NCBI GenBank assembly: GCA_044226525.1
Contig: JBGAGV010000026.1
Coordinates: 70,991 to 134,990 of the forward strand
Reading direction: 5' to 3'
DNA from: VFJQ01 sp044226525
GTDB lineage: Bacteria; Verrucomicrobiota; Verrucomicrobiia; Chthoniobacterales; Chthoniobacteraceae
DNA: 64,000 bases
Within the stretch, counting starts at the first letter, position 1, and every line of letters starts with the position of its first letter. A model generated the notes under the pieces. The model saw only the letters and a program-made list of their open reading frames with translations, had not been told where the DNA came from and searched no databases. This document shows positions 19,009-28,326 of the stretch, piece by piece. The position numbers and the translations under genes were made by a program.

Positions 19009-20349
19009 TCACGGCGTGCGGAGGGTCTCGCTGAGTTCGGCGTCTTCCGGGGCGGGGAGGTCTTCGGCATCTTCGGCTTCGGGTTCGGTGGCTGGCTGGC
19101 CGGTGGAGGGGCCCATGATGCGGTCGAAGAGGGGGGAGGCCATGAGGGTGGTGATGACGGCCATGATGACGAGGGTGGCGAAGAGGCCTTCGGAAATGAC
19201 ACCGCGCTGGAGGCCGATGTTGATGATGATCAACTCCATGAGGCCGCGCGCATTCATGAGAGTCCCGATGGCGAGGGCGTCGCGATTCGGGATGCCGGTG
19301 GCGCGGGCGGCAAGCCAGCAGGCCACGCCTTTGCCGAGGACGGCAGCGAGGAACACGGCGCCGCAGATGAGCCAGAGCCAGCCGGTATTGAGCAGGCCGA
19401 TCTTGGTGTTCAGGCCGGAGTAGGTGAAGAAGAGCGGGAGCAGCAGCGCGACGGTGAGCGGCTGCAGGCGGCCGATAAGGTCGCGCGAGACGACGCCACG
19501 CGGCATGGCTGCGCCCATGATGAAGGCGCCGAAGACGGCGTGCAGGCCGATGTAATCGGTGAAGTAGGCGCCCAGCGACATGAGGGCGAGGGCGATGACG
19601 AGGCCGGCTTCGGTAAGGGAACCGTTTTTCACGAGGCGCTCCCTGGCGCGCGCCATGAGGGGGCGGATGACGAGCAGAACCAGAGACACGTAGGCGATGC
19701 CGCCGCCGATGTTCAGCAGCGCCTTGCTCCAGTCGTGGTCGAAGCTGGCGAGCACCACGGCGAGCAGGCACCAGGCGGTGGCGTCGTCGATGGCACCTGC
19801 ACCGAGGGCGACGGTGCCCATGGTCGTGCCGCTCAGCTTTTTAAAATGGATGATGCGCGCGAGCATCGGGAACGCGGTGATGCACATGGAGGCGCCGAGG
19901 AAGATCATGGCCTCGCCGAGCTTCGTCTTGGCGGGGAAGAGGGCGGTGTGTTCGTGCAGCACCCAGCCGAGCCCGGCGCCGAGGATGAACGGGGCGACCA
20001 TGCCGGCCATCGACACGGCGATGGAACTGCGGAGCTTGCGACCGATGATGTCGGCGCGGAATTCCAACCCGACGATGAACATGTAGAGCGCGAGGCCGCA
20101 TTGCGAGAGGGGAAAGAGATAGCTCTGCGTGTCGCGCGTGGTCTGGGTGCGGTCCCACGGGAAGAGCCACGTCTGCGCTTCCGGCCAGAGCAGCCCGAAG
20201 AGCGACGGCCCGAGCAGCACGCCCGCGACCATTTCCGCCACGACCTGCGGCTGGCCAAACCGGCGCGCCACGGCGCCGACCACGCGGCAGAAGAGGAGGA
20301 TGACCGCAAGCTGCAGGAAAAACTGTAGGGCGAGGTGATGGTTGTTCAT
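19009..20349 (-). CDS. Cation:proton antiporter (CPA2/KefB-like)
   Basis: 446 residues from ATG 20349 (MNNHHLALQFF). An upstream ATG at 20409 adds 20 basic residues and is less likely. About twelve membrane segments are visible. The family signature appears as GAGAIDDATAWCLL, whose DD-type acidic site sits in the transport core, and as GLEFRADIIG in the fourth to fifth helix region. The C-terminus is a short acidic tail with no RCK/TrkA domain, so this is not a full KefB. It would exchange Na+ or K+ for protons across the inner membrane. Confidence 0.92.
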   Translation of the reverse strand: MNNHHLALQFFLQLAVILLFCRVVGAVARRFGQPQVVAEMVAGVLLGPSLFGLLWPEAQTWLFPWDRTQTTRDTQSYLFPLSQCGLALYMFIVGLEFRADIIGRKLRSSIAVSMAGMVAPFILGAGLGWVLHEHTALFPAKTKLGEAMIFLGASMCITAFPMLARIIHFKKLSGTTMGTVALGAGAIDDATAWCLLAVVLASFDHDWSKALLNIGGGIAYVSLVLLVIRPLMARARERLVKNGSLTEAGLVIALALMSLGAYFTDYIGLHAVFGAFIMGAAMPRGVVSRDLIGRLQPLTVALLLPLFFTYSGLNTKIGLLNTGWLWLICGAVFLAAVLGKGVACWLAARATGIPNRDALAIGTLMNARGLMELIIINIGLQRGVISEGLFATLVIMAVITTLMASPLFDRIMGPSTGQPATEPEAEDAEDLPAPEDAELSETLRTP

Positions 20350-20471
20350 GGGTCGGTGCGATGCAGTTTGAACGCGGAATCGCTTGTAACGGAAATAGAC
20401 CTTTGGCATTAACGTAATGCCATGCCGTTATCAGTGCTGAATGAGCGATTCCCGGCCCGAGCCCGCGCGAA

Positions 20472-20837
20472 ATGAAGTATTTCGCGCAGCTCACCGCGGG
20501 GCGGATCGTGCTGTGGTGTTACCTCATCTGGTATCTGTTTTTTGCCGGGCATTATTTCGACCCAAGCCCGGCGCTGTGGCTGACTTCGCTCGGGCTGTCG
20601 GGGATCATCGGCCTGGCGCTGCTCATCAGCACCTGGAACGGGAAGGGCGCGCTGGATCGCTGGCAGATTTTTCGGCTGTTCCTCATGCCGTTCTGTGTGT
20701 CGAGCTTTGCGGCGTTGGTGAAAGGGCGCGGGTTCGTGCTCGTCTTTTCGCCGAAGCTGCGTGAGGACCTGCTGGCGCTGGGCTGCTGCGGGGCGTTCTG
20801 TCTGTTCGTGGCGCTGGCGAAACGGCTTGGGCGCTGA
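20472..20837 (+). CDS. Small membrane protein of unknown function
   Basis: 121 residues with an initial ATG at 20472 and three or four hydrophobic segments (IVLWCYLIWYLFFAG, LTSLGLSGIIGLALLI, FRLFLMPFCVSSFAALV, LGCCGAFCLFVALA). It is divergent from the antiporter by 122 bases and 72 bases upstream of the ceramidase-like gene. No family recognised. Confidence 0.7.
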   Translation: MKYFAQLTAGRIVLWCYLIWYLFFAGHYFDPSPALWLTSLGLSGIIGLALLISTWNGKGALDRWQIFRLFLMPFCVSSFAALVKGRGFVLVFSPKLREDLLALGCCGAFCLFVALAKRLGR

Positions 20838-20909
20838 TTTCGGGGCAGGCGAGGGGAGTCAGTGGCATAGTTGCGTCTTAGATTTGCCTCGCGTGGCGAT
20901 TGTCCGGGC

Positions 20910-22271
20910 ATGATTCCTCCCGCCCGTTTCTTCGCTGCCGTCCTGCTTGCCTTCGTCGCGTCCTTTACGAGAGCCGCCGAGGCGCCGCCGCCGCTCGACT
21001 GGAAAGCGGGCGTGGCGAGTGCGGTGATCACCCCGGGGGAGAACATCTGGATGGCCGGTTATGCCGCGCGCACGAAGCCCGCGGAGGGGAAGGCGCAGGA
21101 CCTGTTTGCGAAAGCGGTCGCGCTGGAGGACGCGGCGGGGAGGAAGCAGATCATCGTCACACTCGATCTCATCGGCGTGCCGCGGACCTTACGGGAGAAT
21201 CTGGAGCGCCGGCTGGCGGAGAAATATCGGCTCTCACGCGAGGCGCTGCTCATCAATGCCTCGCACACGCACTGCGGGCCGGAGTTCCGCGTCCGTTCGC
21301 TCGATGCCGACACCGCGGACGAATCGCGGCGCGAACAGGCGGAGGCTTACGGGCGTTTCCTCGAGGAGAAGCTCGTCGCGCTGGCCGGTGAGGCGCTGGC
21401 CTCGCTGGCGCCGGCGCGGCTGGAGTATCATCACTCCCGGTGCGGCTTTTCGATGAACCGCCGCCTGCCGGTCGATGGAGGCTACCGCAACTCGCCGTTC
21501 CCCGACGGGCCGGTCGATCAGGACGTGCCGGTGCTCGCCGTCTTCGGCGCGGAGAAAAAGCTGCGCGCCGTGGTTTTCGGCTACGCCTGCCACAATACGA
21601 CGCTCGGCTTTTACCAATGGTGCGGTGATTATGCCGGCTTCGCGCAGGAGTATTTCCAGGCGGATAATCCCGGTGTGACCGCGCTCTACGTGCAGGGCTG
21701 TGGCGGCGATCAAAATCCGTATCCGCGCGGACGCATGGAACTCGCGCAATACCACGGTCGCGCTCTCGCGAATTCCATCCAGGCCGCGCTCGAAGGCCCG
21801 GCGCTCGCTCTGCCGCCGAAGCTCGCCAGTGCTTACGATACGGTGGACCTGGACTTCGACCTCCCGGCTCGCGCCGAGTTCGAGTCGCGTCTCACGAGCA
21901 CCGACAAATACCTCGTCGCCCATGCCAGACGCATGCTCGCGAAACTCGACGCGGGTGAGGCGCTGCAGGCGCACTACGCTTATCCGGCGCAAGTCGTGCG
22001 CCTCGGCGGTCTCACGCTCATCGCGCTCGCCGGAGAGACGGTGGTGGATTATGCGCTCCGCTTGAAACGCGAACTGGCTGGCCAGCCGCTCTGGGTCGCG
22101 GGCTACAGCAACGACGTGATGGGTTACATTCCCAGCGCCCGCATCCGCCGGGAAGGGGGCTACGAAGGCGGCGACGCCATGCGCTACGGCACGCTCCCCG
22201 GACCATGGAACGAGAGCTGCGAAGAGCGGATCATCGGGAAGGTGCACACCTTGCTGGAGAAGACGCGATAG
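20910..22271 (+). CDS. Neutral/alkaline ceramidase-like exported hydrolase
   Basis: 453 residues from ATG 20910, which opens directly into a signal peptide (MIPPARFFAAVLLAFVASF, cut near TRAAEA). The N-terminal domain of neutral/alkaline non-lysosomal ceramidase is recognisable from the start WKAGVASAVITPG and the zinc-ligand-like SHTHCGPEF, with a second histidine site in YACHNTTLGF and the GCGGDQNPYPRG segment. Bacterial PVC members rarely act on ceramide as far as is known, so the true substrate is open. A second homologue, lacking its end, lies at 54582-55673 on the other strand. Confidence 0.88.
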   Translation: MIPPARFFAAVLLAFVASFTRAAEAPPPLDWKAGVASAVITPGENIWMAGYAARTKPAEGKAQDLFAKAVALEDAAGRKQIIVTLDLIGVPRTLRENLERRLAEKYRLSREALLINASHTHCGPEFRVRSLDADTADESRREQAEAYGRFLEEKLVALAGEALASLAPARLEYHHSRCGFSMNRRLPVDGGYRNSPFPDGPVDQDVPVLAVFGAEKKLRAVVFGYACHNTTLGFYQWCGDYAGFAQEYFQADNPGVTALYVQGCGGDQNPYPRGRMELAQYHGRALANSIQAALEGPALALPPKLASAYDTVDLDFDLPARAEFESRLTSTDKYLVAHARRMLAKLDAGEALQAHYAYPAQVVRLGGLTLIALAGETVVDYALRLKRELAGQPLWVAGYSNDVMGYIPSARIRREGGYEGGDAMRYGTLPGPWNESCEERIIGKVHTLLEKTR

Positions 22272-22343
22272 TCGCTTCACCCCGTCATCTGCTACTAAAG
22301 CGATTGACCCTGCGGCGTGCGCATGGCATCTGCGCGCCCCGCT

Positions 22344-22949
22344 ATGAAAACTCTCCTTCTCTCCCTCGTGACCGTGGCCGCGCTTTGCGGAATGGTCGTG
22401 CGGGCCCAAGACAAAACCCAAAACGATAAACCCGTGAGCAACGCATCCGCCGACGAAGTCGCAGTCATCACCACCACCGAGGGCACCATGGTGCTCGAAT
22501 TCTGGGCCGACGTAGCCCCGAAGCATGTGGCCAATTTCAAAAAGCTCGCCACCTCGGGCTTCTACGATGGCACCGCGTTTCATCGCGTCATCAAGGGCTT
22601 CATGATCCAGGGCGGCGACCCGCTGACGAAGGACGATTCGCAGCAGGCCCGCTGGGGCACCGGTGGCCCGGGCTGGAAGGTGGACGCGGAGTTCAACGAC
22701 AAGGCGCACACCCGCGGCGTGCTGTCGATGGCCCGCTCGCAGGACCCGAACTCGGCCGGCTCGCAGTTCTTCATCTGCCACGGCGATCCGCGTTTCCTCG
22801 ACCGCCAATACACGGCGTTCGGCAAGCTGATCAAAGGCGATGACGTGCTCGAAAAAATCGCGACCACGCAGGTCGGCGCGCAGGATCGTCCGGTGAAGAA
22901 GATCACCATGACGAGCGTGAAGATCGTCCCGCGCAGCGAAGTCAAGTAA
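22344..22949 (+). CDS. Peptidyl-prolyl cis-trans isomerase, cyclophilin type
   Basis: 201 residues from ATG 22344. A signal peptide (MKTLLLSLVTVAALCGMVV, cut near VRAQ) sends it to the periplasm. The cyclophilin core is clear: FHRVIKGFMIQGGDP, with the catalytic-site arginine in FHRV, then SMARSQDPNSAGSQFFI and the C-terminal FGKLIKGDDVLEKI. It speeds proline isomerisation during folding of exported proteins. Confidence 0.95.
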   Translation: MKTLLLSLVTVAALCGMVVRAQDKTQNDKPVSNASADEVAVITTTEGTMVLEFWADVAPKHVANFKKLATSGFYDGTAFHRVIKGFMIQGGDPLTKDDSQQARWGTGGPGWKVDAEFNDKAHTRGVLSMARSQDPNSAGSQFFICHGDPRFLDRQYTAFGKLIKGDDVLEKIATTQVGAQDRPVKKITMTSVKIVPRSEVK

Positions 22950-22973
22950 CACGCAACGCGCGCCTCGCGCGCA

Positions 22974-23055
22974 GATGATGGTTGAGAGTTGATGGTTGAT
23001 GGACAGGCGCCTGCCGCTGGTCCGCGCCATCAACGATCATCCATCCACCATCAAC
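22974..23055. repeat. Heptamer-period repeats arranged as an inverted pair
   Basis: Units of seven bases (AGATGAT GGTTGAG AGTTGAT GGTTGAT) at 22974-23001 face CCATCAA CGATCAT CCATCCA CCATCAA at 23028-23055. The arms 22988-23003 and 23040-23055 are inverted repeats of 16 bases with one mismatch, and the loop holds the palindrome CAGGCGCCTG. It lies between the cyclophilin gene and aguB and could act as a terminator-like or REP-like element. Confidence 0.7.
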
Positions 23056-23065
23056 CCACCCACGC

Positions 23066-23944
23066 ATGTCCAAAGTAAAACTCGGCCTCGTGCAGATGAC
23101 GTGCGCCGCGGAGCCCGTGGTGAACGTGGCGAAAGCGATCGAGCGCATCCACGCCGCGGCGGATCGCGGTGCGCAGATCATCTGCCTGCAGGAGCTCTTC
23201 ACCTCGCAATACTTCTGTCAGATCGAAGATCACAAATACTTCGCGCTGGCCGAGGAAATCCCCGGGCCGACGACCGACAAACTCGGCGCGGTGGCGAAGG
23301 AGCGCGGTGTGGTGCTGGTGGCGTCGATGTTCGAGAAACGCAGCGCCGGGCTGTATCACAACACGGCCGCGATTATCGACGCAGACGGCACGTATCTCGG
23401 GAAGTATCGGAAGATGCATATCCCGGACGACCCGGCTTATTACGAGAAGTTCTACTTCACGCCGGGAGATCTCGGTTTCCTTTCCTGGCAGACAAAGTTC
23501 GCGCGCATCGGCGTGTGTGTGTGCTGGGATCAGTGGTATCCCGAGAGCGCGCGGCTGACCGCGCTGAGCGGCGCGCAGATTCTTTTCTTCCCGACCGCGA
23601 TCGGGTGGCATCCGCGCGAGAAAGGCGAGTATGGCGTGCGCCAGCACAGTTCGTGGGAAACGATCCAGCGCTCGCACGCGATCGCCAATGGCTGCTACGT
23701 CGCGGTGCCGAATCGCGTCGGGCACGAAGCGCCGGATGGCGGCGATGGCATCGAGTTCTGGGGGCAGAGCTTCGTGGTGGACCCGTCGGGGCAGATCATG
23801 GCGAAGGCTTCGTCGAGCGATGAGGAGATCATGGTCGTGGAAGTTGACCTTGACTCTCTCGATGTGCAGCGAACGCACTGGCCATTTTTTCGTGATCGGC
23901 GCATTGACGCCTACGAGGGAATCACGCGACGCTTCATCGACTAA
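23066..23944 (+). CDS. aguB: N-carbamoylputrescine amidase
   Basis: 292 residues, nitrilase superfamily. It hydrolyses N-carbamoylputrescine to putrescine, CO2 and ammonia. The catalytic triad is in place: E43 (LQELFTSQYF), K116 (KYRKMHIPDDP) and C153 (CVCWDQWYPE). The motif YYEKFYFTPGD and the C-terminal HWPFFRDRRIDAY are those of the AguB subgroup. It is followed after nine bases by aguA, so together they turn agmatine into putrescine. Confidence 0.96.
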   Translation: MSKVKLGLVQMTCAAEPVVNVAKAIERIHAAADRGAQIICLQELFTSQYFCQIEDHKYFALAEEIPGPTTDKLGAVAKERGVVLVASMFEKRSAGLYHNTAAIIDADGTYLGKYRKMHIPDDPAYYEKFYFTPGDLGFLSWQTKFARIGVCVCWDQWYPESARLTALSGAQILFFPTAIGWHPREKGEYGVRQHSSWETIQRSHAIANGCYVAVPNRVGHEAPDGGDGIEFWGQSFVVDPSGQIMAKASSSDEEIMVVEVDLDSLDVQRTHWPFFRDRRIDAYEGITRRFID

Positions 23945-23953
23945 CGCCGCGCC

Positions 23954-25027
23954 ATGCCCTCCACTGCTCAAGCCGCATCCAAGTCGAAGACGCCCTCACA
24001 ACTCGGTTACCGGATGCCGGCAGAGTGGGAGCCGCACGCTGCGACGTGGCTGTCGTGGCCGCGGCCCGATGGGATTAGCTTTCCCGACGCGTATGACCGC
24101 GTGCAGCCCGCGCTGTGCGCAATGGTCGATGCGCTCGCCGATTCGGAGCCGGTGAACATCAACGTGTGCGACGCCGCACACGAAAAGATCGTCCGGGATT
24201 TTCTCTCGAAGCACCGCGCGCGGCACGAGCACGTCACGTTTCATCACATCCCGATCAATGAGCCGTGGTGCCGCGATCACGGCCCGATTTTTCTCACGCG
24301 TGCCGAGGAACCGCGCTCGCTGATTCTCGACTGGGGTTACAACGCGTGGGGCTGGAAGTATCCGCCTTTCGACGATGACGATGTGGTGCCGACGAAAATC
24401 GCGGAAAAGCTCGGGCTGTCGGTCATCGAGCCGGGGATGATTTTGGAAGGCGGTTCGATCGATGTGAATGGAAGCGGCACGCTCCTTACCACGAAGAGCT
24501 GCCTGCTCAATCCGAACCGGAATCCCGATCTCACCCAGGCGCAGATCGAGAAAAAGCTGCGCGATTTCCTCGGGGTGACGAACATTCTGTGGTTGGGCGA
24601 CGGCATTGAGGGCGATGACACGGACGGACACGTGGACGACCTGACGCGTTTCGTCGCCCAGCACGTCGTCGTGACGGTGGTGGAGGAAGACGAGAACGAC
24701 ACGAATTTCGAGCCGCTGAAGCACAACCTCGAACTGCTTCACTCGATGAGCGCCGAGGATGAGGCTCCGCTCGAAGTGCACACGCTGCCCATGCCGGGCA
24801 AGATCGTGCGCGATGGCCAGCGTCTGCCGGCCAGCTACGCGAACTTTTACATCGCCAACAAAGTGGTGCTCCTGCCGGTCTTCCACGACACGAACGACCG
24901 CTGGGCCGCCACGGTGATCGAGCAACTTTTCCCCGGACGAAAAGTCGTGCCGATCGATTGTCGGGAGTTGATTTGGGGGCTGGGTGCGTTCCATTGTCTG
25001 ACGCAGCAGCAACCCAGCATCGTGTGA
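23954..25027 (+). CDS. aguA: Agmatine deiminase
   Basis: 357 residues, guanidino-group-modifying superfamily. It converts agmatine to N-carbamoylputrescine. Recognised from the N-terminal MPAEWEPHAATWLSWP, the substrate-site NEPWCRDHGPIF, the middle GDDTDGHVDDLTRF with its acid and histidine, and the catalytic cysteine C348 in GAFHCLTQQQP. Its TGA overlaps the GTG of the next gene by four bases (GTGA). Confidence 0.97.
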   Translation: MPSTAQAASKSKTPSQLGYRMPAEWEPHAATWLSWPRPDGISFPDAYDRVQPALCAMVDALADSEPVNINVCDAAHEKIVRDFLSKHRARHEHVTFHHIPINEPWCRDHGPIFLTRAEEPRSLILDWGYNAWGWKYPPFDDDDVVPTKIAEKLGLSVIEPGMILEGGSIDVNGSGTLLTTKSCLLNPNRNPDLTQAQIEKKLRDFLGVTNILWLGDGIEGDDTDGHVDDLTRFVAQHVVVTVVEEDENDTNFEPLKHNLELLHSMSAEDEAPLEVHTLPMPGKIVRDGQRLPASYANFYIANKVVLLPVFHDTNDRWAATVIEQLFPGRKVVPIDCRELIWGLGAFHCLTQQQPSIV

Positions 25028-26319
25028 AAACCTCCCGTCTGTTCCTCCCCCTCGTGGTCCTTTCCGCGGTCGCCCGTGCCGCCACGGCGGAGGTGAGTTT
25101 CGATAGCGTGCTCGCCATGCCCGACCTTTGGACGACGAGTCAGGACGCGTTCGAGACTGCGACGAAGGGGATGCGCTTCCGCTGGACTTCGTCGGCAAAA
25201 GATTCCGCGCGCGCGGCGAGCAGCGAAGGTTTTACGCTCTTCGGCCGGCAGATTTACGAATTCATCGTCCGTTTCGACGGTGGAAAACCGAGCATCCTCA
25301 CCGCGAACTTTTACGCGCGCGGAGATGCGGGCGATATCACGGAACCGCAGTTCCAGAAGATGCTGCTCGAAACGGTGGAGGCCCTCACCAAGGCCACCGG
25401 TCTCAAGCACACTGTGCGCGGCAAGGATGCTTCCAGCGCGGTGAAAGCGGAGGGTCTGGTGTGGCAGACCGCGAAGTCGCAGTATCTCCTCGAGTATTCC
25501 TTCACGAAGGAAATGAAGTCGCGGAACATTCCGTTTCGCGCCGAGTTTGTGCGGCTGGAAGTGCGCCCGGTGGAGAAGAAAGCGTCGATGCTCACCAGCG
25601 CCACTCCGACGCGCGGGAAGTTCACGCCCGTGCAGCACATCGAGCGCAAGCCGGACGGTGACGTATGGCTGAAGGATGTGCCGATGGTCGATCAGGGCCA
25701 GAAAGGTTACTGTGTCGTCGCCAGCACCGAACGGGTGATGCGCTATTACGGCGTGGACGTGGATGCGAACGAGCTTGCGCAGATCGCCAACTCGTCTGCC
25801 AGCGGCGGCACCAGCCTGACGGCGATGACCGAGTCGCTGAAGAAAGTCGCCGCTCGTTTGCGGGTGCGCGTGCGCGAGCATGAGAAGCTCGACGTGAAGA
25901 CGATCCTCGAGCTGATGAAGGACTACAACCGCGCTGCGAAAAAGGCGAAGGTATCCGAGATTCCCGAGCAGGGTCAGATGCTCGACGTCGCGGAGATTTA
26001 CGCCTCGATGAAAGGGCCGGTGCTCAAGGATGCGCGCACCAAGAACCACGCCGAGACCGGCCGTTTCCTGCGCGAAATTCAGGCGCATGTCGATGTCGGG
26101 ATTCCGCTCCTCTGGAGCGTGCAGCTTGGCCTCGTGGAAGAGCCCGGCCTGCCGCAGGTGAACGGCGGCCACATGCGCCTCATCATCGGCTACAATCCGA
26201 AGACGCAGGAGATCATCTACAGCGACTCCTGGGGCGCCGGCCACGAGCGCAAGCGGATGAAGCTCGACGACGCGTGGACGATCACCACCGCGCTGATGAG
26301 CATCGAGCCGACGGCGTAG
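25024..26319 (+). CDS. Exported C39-like cysteine peptidase-fold protein coupled to aguA
   Basis: 431 residues from the GTG at 25024 (the four-base overlap with aguA and the signal peptide that begins at once decide the start; an ATG at 24958 would sit inside aguA). The signal peptide is MKTSRLFLPLVVLSAVARA. The N-terminal half (about 25-205) has no known family. The C-terminal half (about 215-431) is a C39/papain-like domain: MVDQGQKGYCVVASTERVM with the presumed nucleophile, NGGHMRLIIGYN with the histidine, and IYSDSWGAGHE with an aspartate. A peptidase role is plausible but untested. Coupling to agmatine metabolism is unexplained. Confidence 0.85.
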   Translation: MKTSRLFLPLVVLSAVARAATAEVSFDSVLAMPDLWTTSQDAFETATKGMRFRWTSSAKDSARAASSEGFTLFGRQIYEFIVRFDGGKPSILTANFYARGDAGDITEPQFQKMLLETVEALTKATGLKHTVRGKDASSAVKAEGLVWQTAKSQYLLEYSFTKEMKSRNIPFRAEFVRLEVRPVEKKASMLTSATPTRGKFTPVQHIERKPDGDVWLKDVPMVDQGQKGYCVVASTERVMRYYGVDVDANELAQIANSSASGGTSLTAMTESLKKVAARLRVRVREHEKLDVKTILELMKDYNRAAKKAKVSEIPEQGQMLDVAEIYASMKGPVLKDARTKNHAETGRFLREIQAHVDVGIPLLWSVQLGLVEEPGLPQVNGGHMRLIIGYNPKTQEIIYSDSWGAGHERKRMKLDDAWTITTALMSIEPTA

Positions 26320-26337
26320 GACGTTACGTTTTTACGA

Positions 26338-26570
26338 CGAGTCACTCCGAGCGAAGTGGAGGAATCCCGTCGATGCGGAAGGCGTCCCGCGCGCTTCGTG
26401 CCCGTGCTTGCTGCTGTGCGGTAGATAACCCTTCGCCGCGGACGGCTACTTATTGCAGGGCTGCGAAGGTCGCTCCGAACCGAATTGCCGCGATCTGGGA
26501 GCGCCGGGGTTCCTCGACTTCGCACCCTCGCCACCCGTCGCCCACCGGGCGCTCCGCTCGGAATGACTCG
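26338..26570. repeat. Segment bounded by imperfect inverted repeats
   Basis: CGAGTCACTCCGAGCG... at 26338-26359 is matched, inverted, by 26549-26570 (18 of 22 positions). The right arm contains CTCCGCTCGGAATGACTCG. The 190 bases between code for nothing convincing. Sequences like TCATTCCGAGCGGAG occur as dispersed intergenic repeats in several phyla, so this is a MITE- or REP-like candidate. Confidence 0.55.
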
Positions 26571-26623
26571 CTTGGAAAAAATGGGGGCAATCCGTCTGCC
26601 ACCAGTCCTTCTCAACAAAACAA

Positions 26624-26651
26624 AAAGGGCGGAGCCGAAGCTCCGCCCTTT
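26624..26651 (-). terminator. Rho-independent terminator of the MFS gene
   Basis: A perfect 12-base stem AAAGGGCGGAGC / GCTCCGCCCTTT with loop CGAA. On the minus strand it runs into TTTTTGTTTTG. It starts 28 bases after the stop of the 26680-28326 gene. Confidence 0.9.
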
Positions 26652-26679
26652 GGGAACGATCGTATGACGAACGGGGAGG

Positions 26680-28326
26680 TTACGCCTCCATCGGGCCGGT
26701 TGTGCCACCGGTGAGTTCTTCGGCGAGGTGCACCGGCTTGTAGCCGCCGATGGCTTTGAAGTAGAAGAACAGGAGCAGGTAGATCGCCGCCATGGTGGCC
26801 GGGATGAACGAGTCGGCCTTGAGGGTGTGGCGGTCGCCGGTCTGGTCGGCGGCGACGACAATCTTCTGGTCGGCCGTAGCCTTATCCTTGGCGTCCTTGG
26901 CTTCGCCGAGGAGCTTGCCGTCGAGACCGAAAGCGGCGGTCGATTCGATGTTGAGGAACTTGGACGGTTCCTTCGCCTTGTATTGCTCGAAGAGCGCGGT
27001 GTTGTTCTTCTTCAGCTCTTCGCCAGCAAAGCGGTCCTTGCAGTAGCCAAGGCCAGGTCCGCCGATGAGGCCCGCGGAGAGCATGCCGATGCCGCCCATG
27101 ATGGACATGGCGACGGCGCCCGTTTGCGGGAAACGATCGCCGACGACGGCGAGCATGGTGGGCCAGAAGAAGGTCTTGCCGACGGCGTAGATGCCGAGGG
27201 CGACGAGCGCCACGGTGAAGGTTTCCATGCCGCTGGCGAGGCGCAGGCCGAGGCAGGCGATGGCCGCGCAGACGAAGAGCAGACCAACGGGCGAGAGCTT
27301 GAGGGTCCGCTCGATGAAGTGAGCGCAGAAGCGAAGGCTGAACATGATGGCCGAGGTCCAGATGAAGAGGATCTTGCCCTGCTGCGGCGTGAAGAGGTTG
27401 CCGGTGATGTTCTGAATCCAGCCGTCGGTGCCGAGTTCGACCGCGCCGACGAGGGCGTGGGTGATGAAGAGGATAAACAGGAGCATCGAGCCGATGGAGA
27501 AGCGGGTGATGACCCCGGCGACCACGACCAGTGCGCCACCGATTACCAGGCCGATGGTCTTGGCCGTCGCACCAGCCTGCATGAGCTGCTCAGGCGTGGC
27601 GTTGTGCGGGGCGAGGATGCCCTTGAGGATGTCGGCGAAGAAAAGGGAGAGCAGATAGCAGGCGACCAGTGAACCGAGGATGCCCACGTCCTTGAACATT
27701 TGCGTGAAGCTCGCGCCTTTGGCGGCGGCTTCGGATTTCGGGAAGCTCTGCCCCATGAACATGATCGCGTAGAGCGCGGTCGGCACGAGATAGAAGGCGA
27801 GCTGCATCTTCCAATTCAGATGCATCACGTCGCCCAGCACATAACCGGCGCCCGCCCCGATGACCATGCCCGCCGGCCACGAGGCGTGGAGGATGTTCAG
27901 GTAATGCGTGCGGTTTTGCGGGAAGAGGGTGGCGACGAGCGGATTCGCGACCGCTTCAAGGGTGCCGTTCGCGTAGGCGAAGATGAACATGCCCCAGAAG
28001 AGGAAATTGTAGGCATTCTCTGGCGTGCTCGCCGCGAAGGTGACGAATGCTGAAAGGATGTGCCCGAGTAGCGCGACGGCGACCAGTTTGCCGTAGCCGA
28101 TCTTATCGACGATGACGCCGCCGAGGATGATGCCGAAGCAGAAGCCCGAGAAGCCCGCGCCGCCGATGGCGCCGAGCTGGGCCGCAGTGAAGTTGTAATC
28201 TTTGCCCCATGCGGCGAAGATGCCGCCACGAATGGCGAAGCCGACACCGGCGGCGAGGATGGCCATGAATCCGGCCCAGAGGAGCCGGGAGGCGTTGGAG
28301 GCGATGCCTTCAGTTTTTGCAGACAT
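26680..28326 (-). CDS. MFS transporter
   Basis: 548 residues with about twelve membrane segments. N-terminal motif region GGVIVDKIGYGKLVAVAL matches the loop 2-3 signature of the major facilitator superfamily. A hydrophilic insert of some 80 residues (about 430-510, rich in Lys, Asp and Ala) precedes the last helix. This is a pattern seen in PVC sugar-type MFS proteins, and the segment NGTLEAVANPLVATLFP recalls the fucose/glucose permease group. The substrate cannot be stated. No catabolic gene is adjacent. Confidence 0.88.
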   Translation of the reverse strand: MSAKTEGIASNASRLLWAGFMAILAAGVGFAIRGGIFAAWGKDYNFTAAQLGAIGGAGFSGFCFGIILGGVIVDKIGYGKLVAVALLGHILSAFVTFAASTPENAYNFLFWGMFIFAYANGTLEAVANPLVATLFPQNRTHYLNILHASWPAGMVIGAGAGYVLGDVMHLNWKMQLAFYLVPTALYAIMFMGQSFPKSEAAAKGASFTQMFKDVGILGSLVACYLLSLFFADILKGILAPHNATPEQLMQAGATAKTIGLVIGGALVVVAGVITRFSIGSMLLFILFITHALVGAVELGTDGWIQNITGNLFTPQQGKILFIWTSAIMFSLRFCAHFIERTLKLSPVGLLFVCAAIACLGLRLASGMETFTVALVALGIYAVGKTFFWPTMLAVVGDRFPQTGAVAMSIMGGIGMLSAGLIGGPGLGYCKDRFAGEELKKNNTALFEQYKAKEPSKFLNIESTAAFGLDGKLLGEAKDAKDKATADQKIVVAADQTGDRHTLKADSFIPATMAAIYLLLFFYFKAIGGYKPVHLAEELTGGTTGPMEA

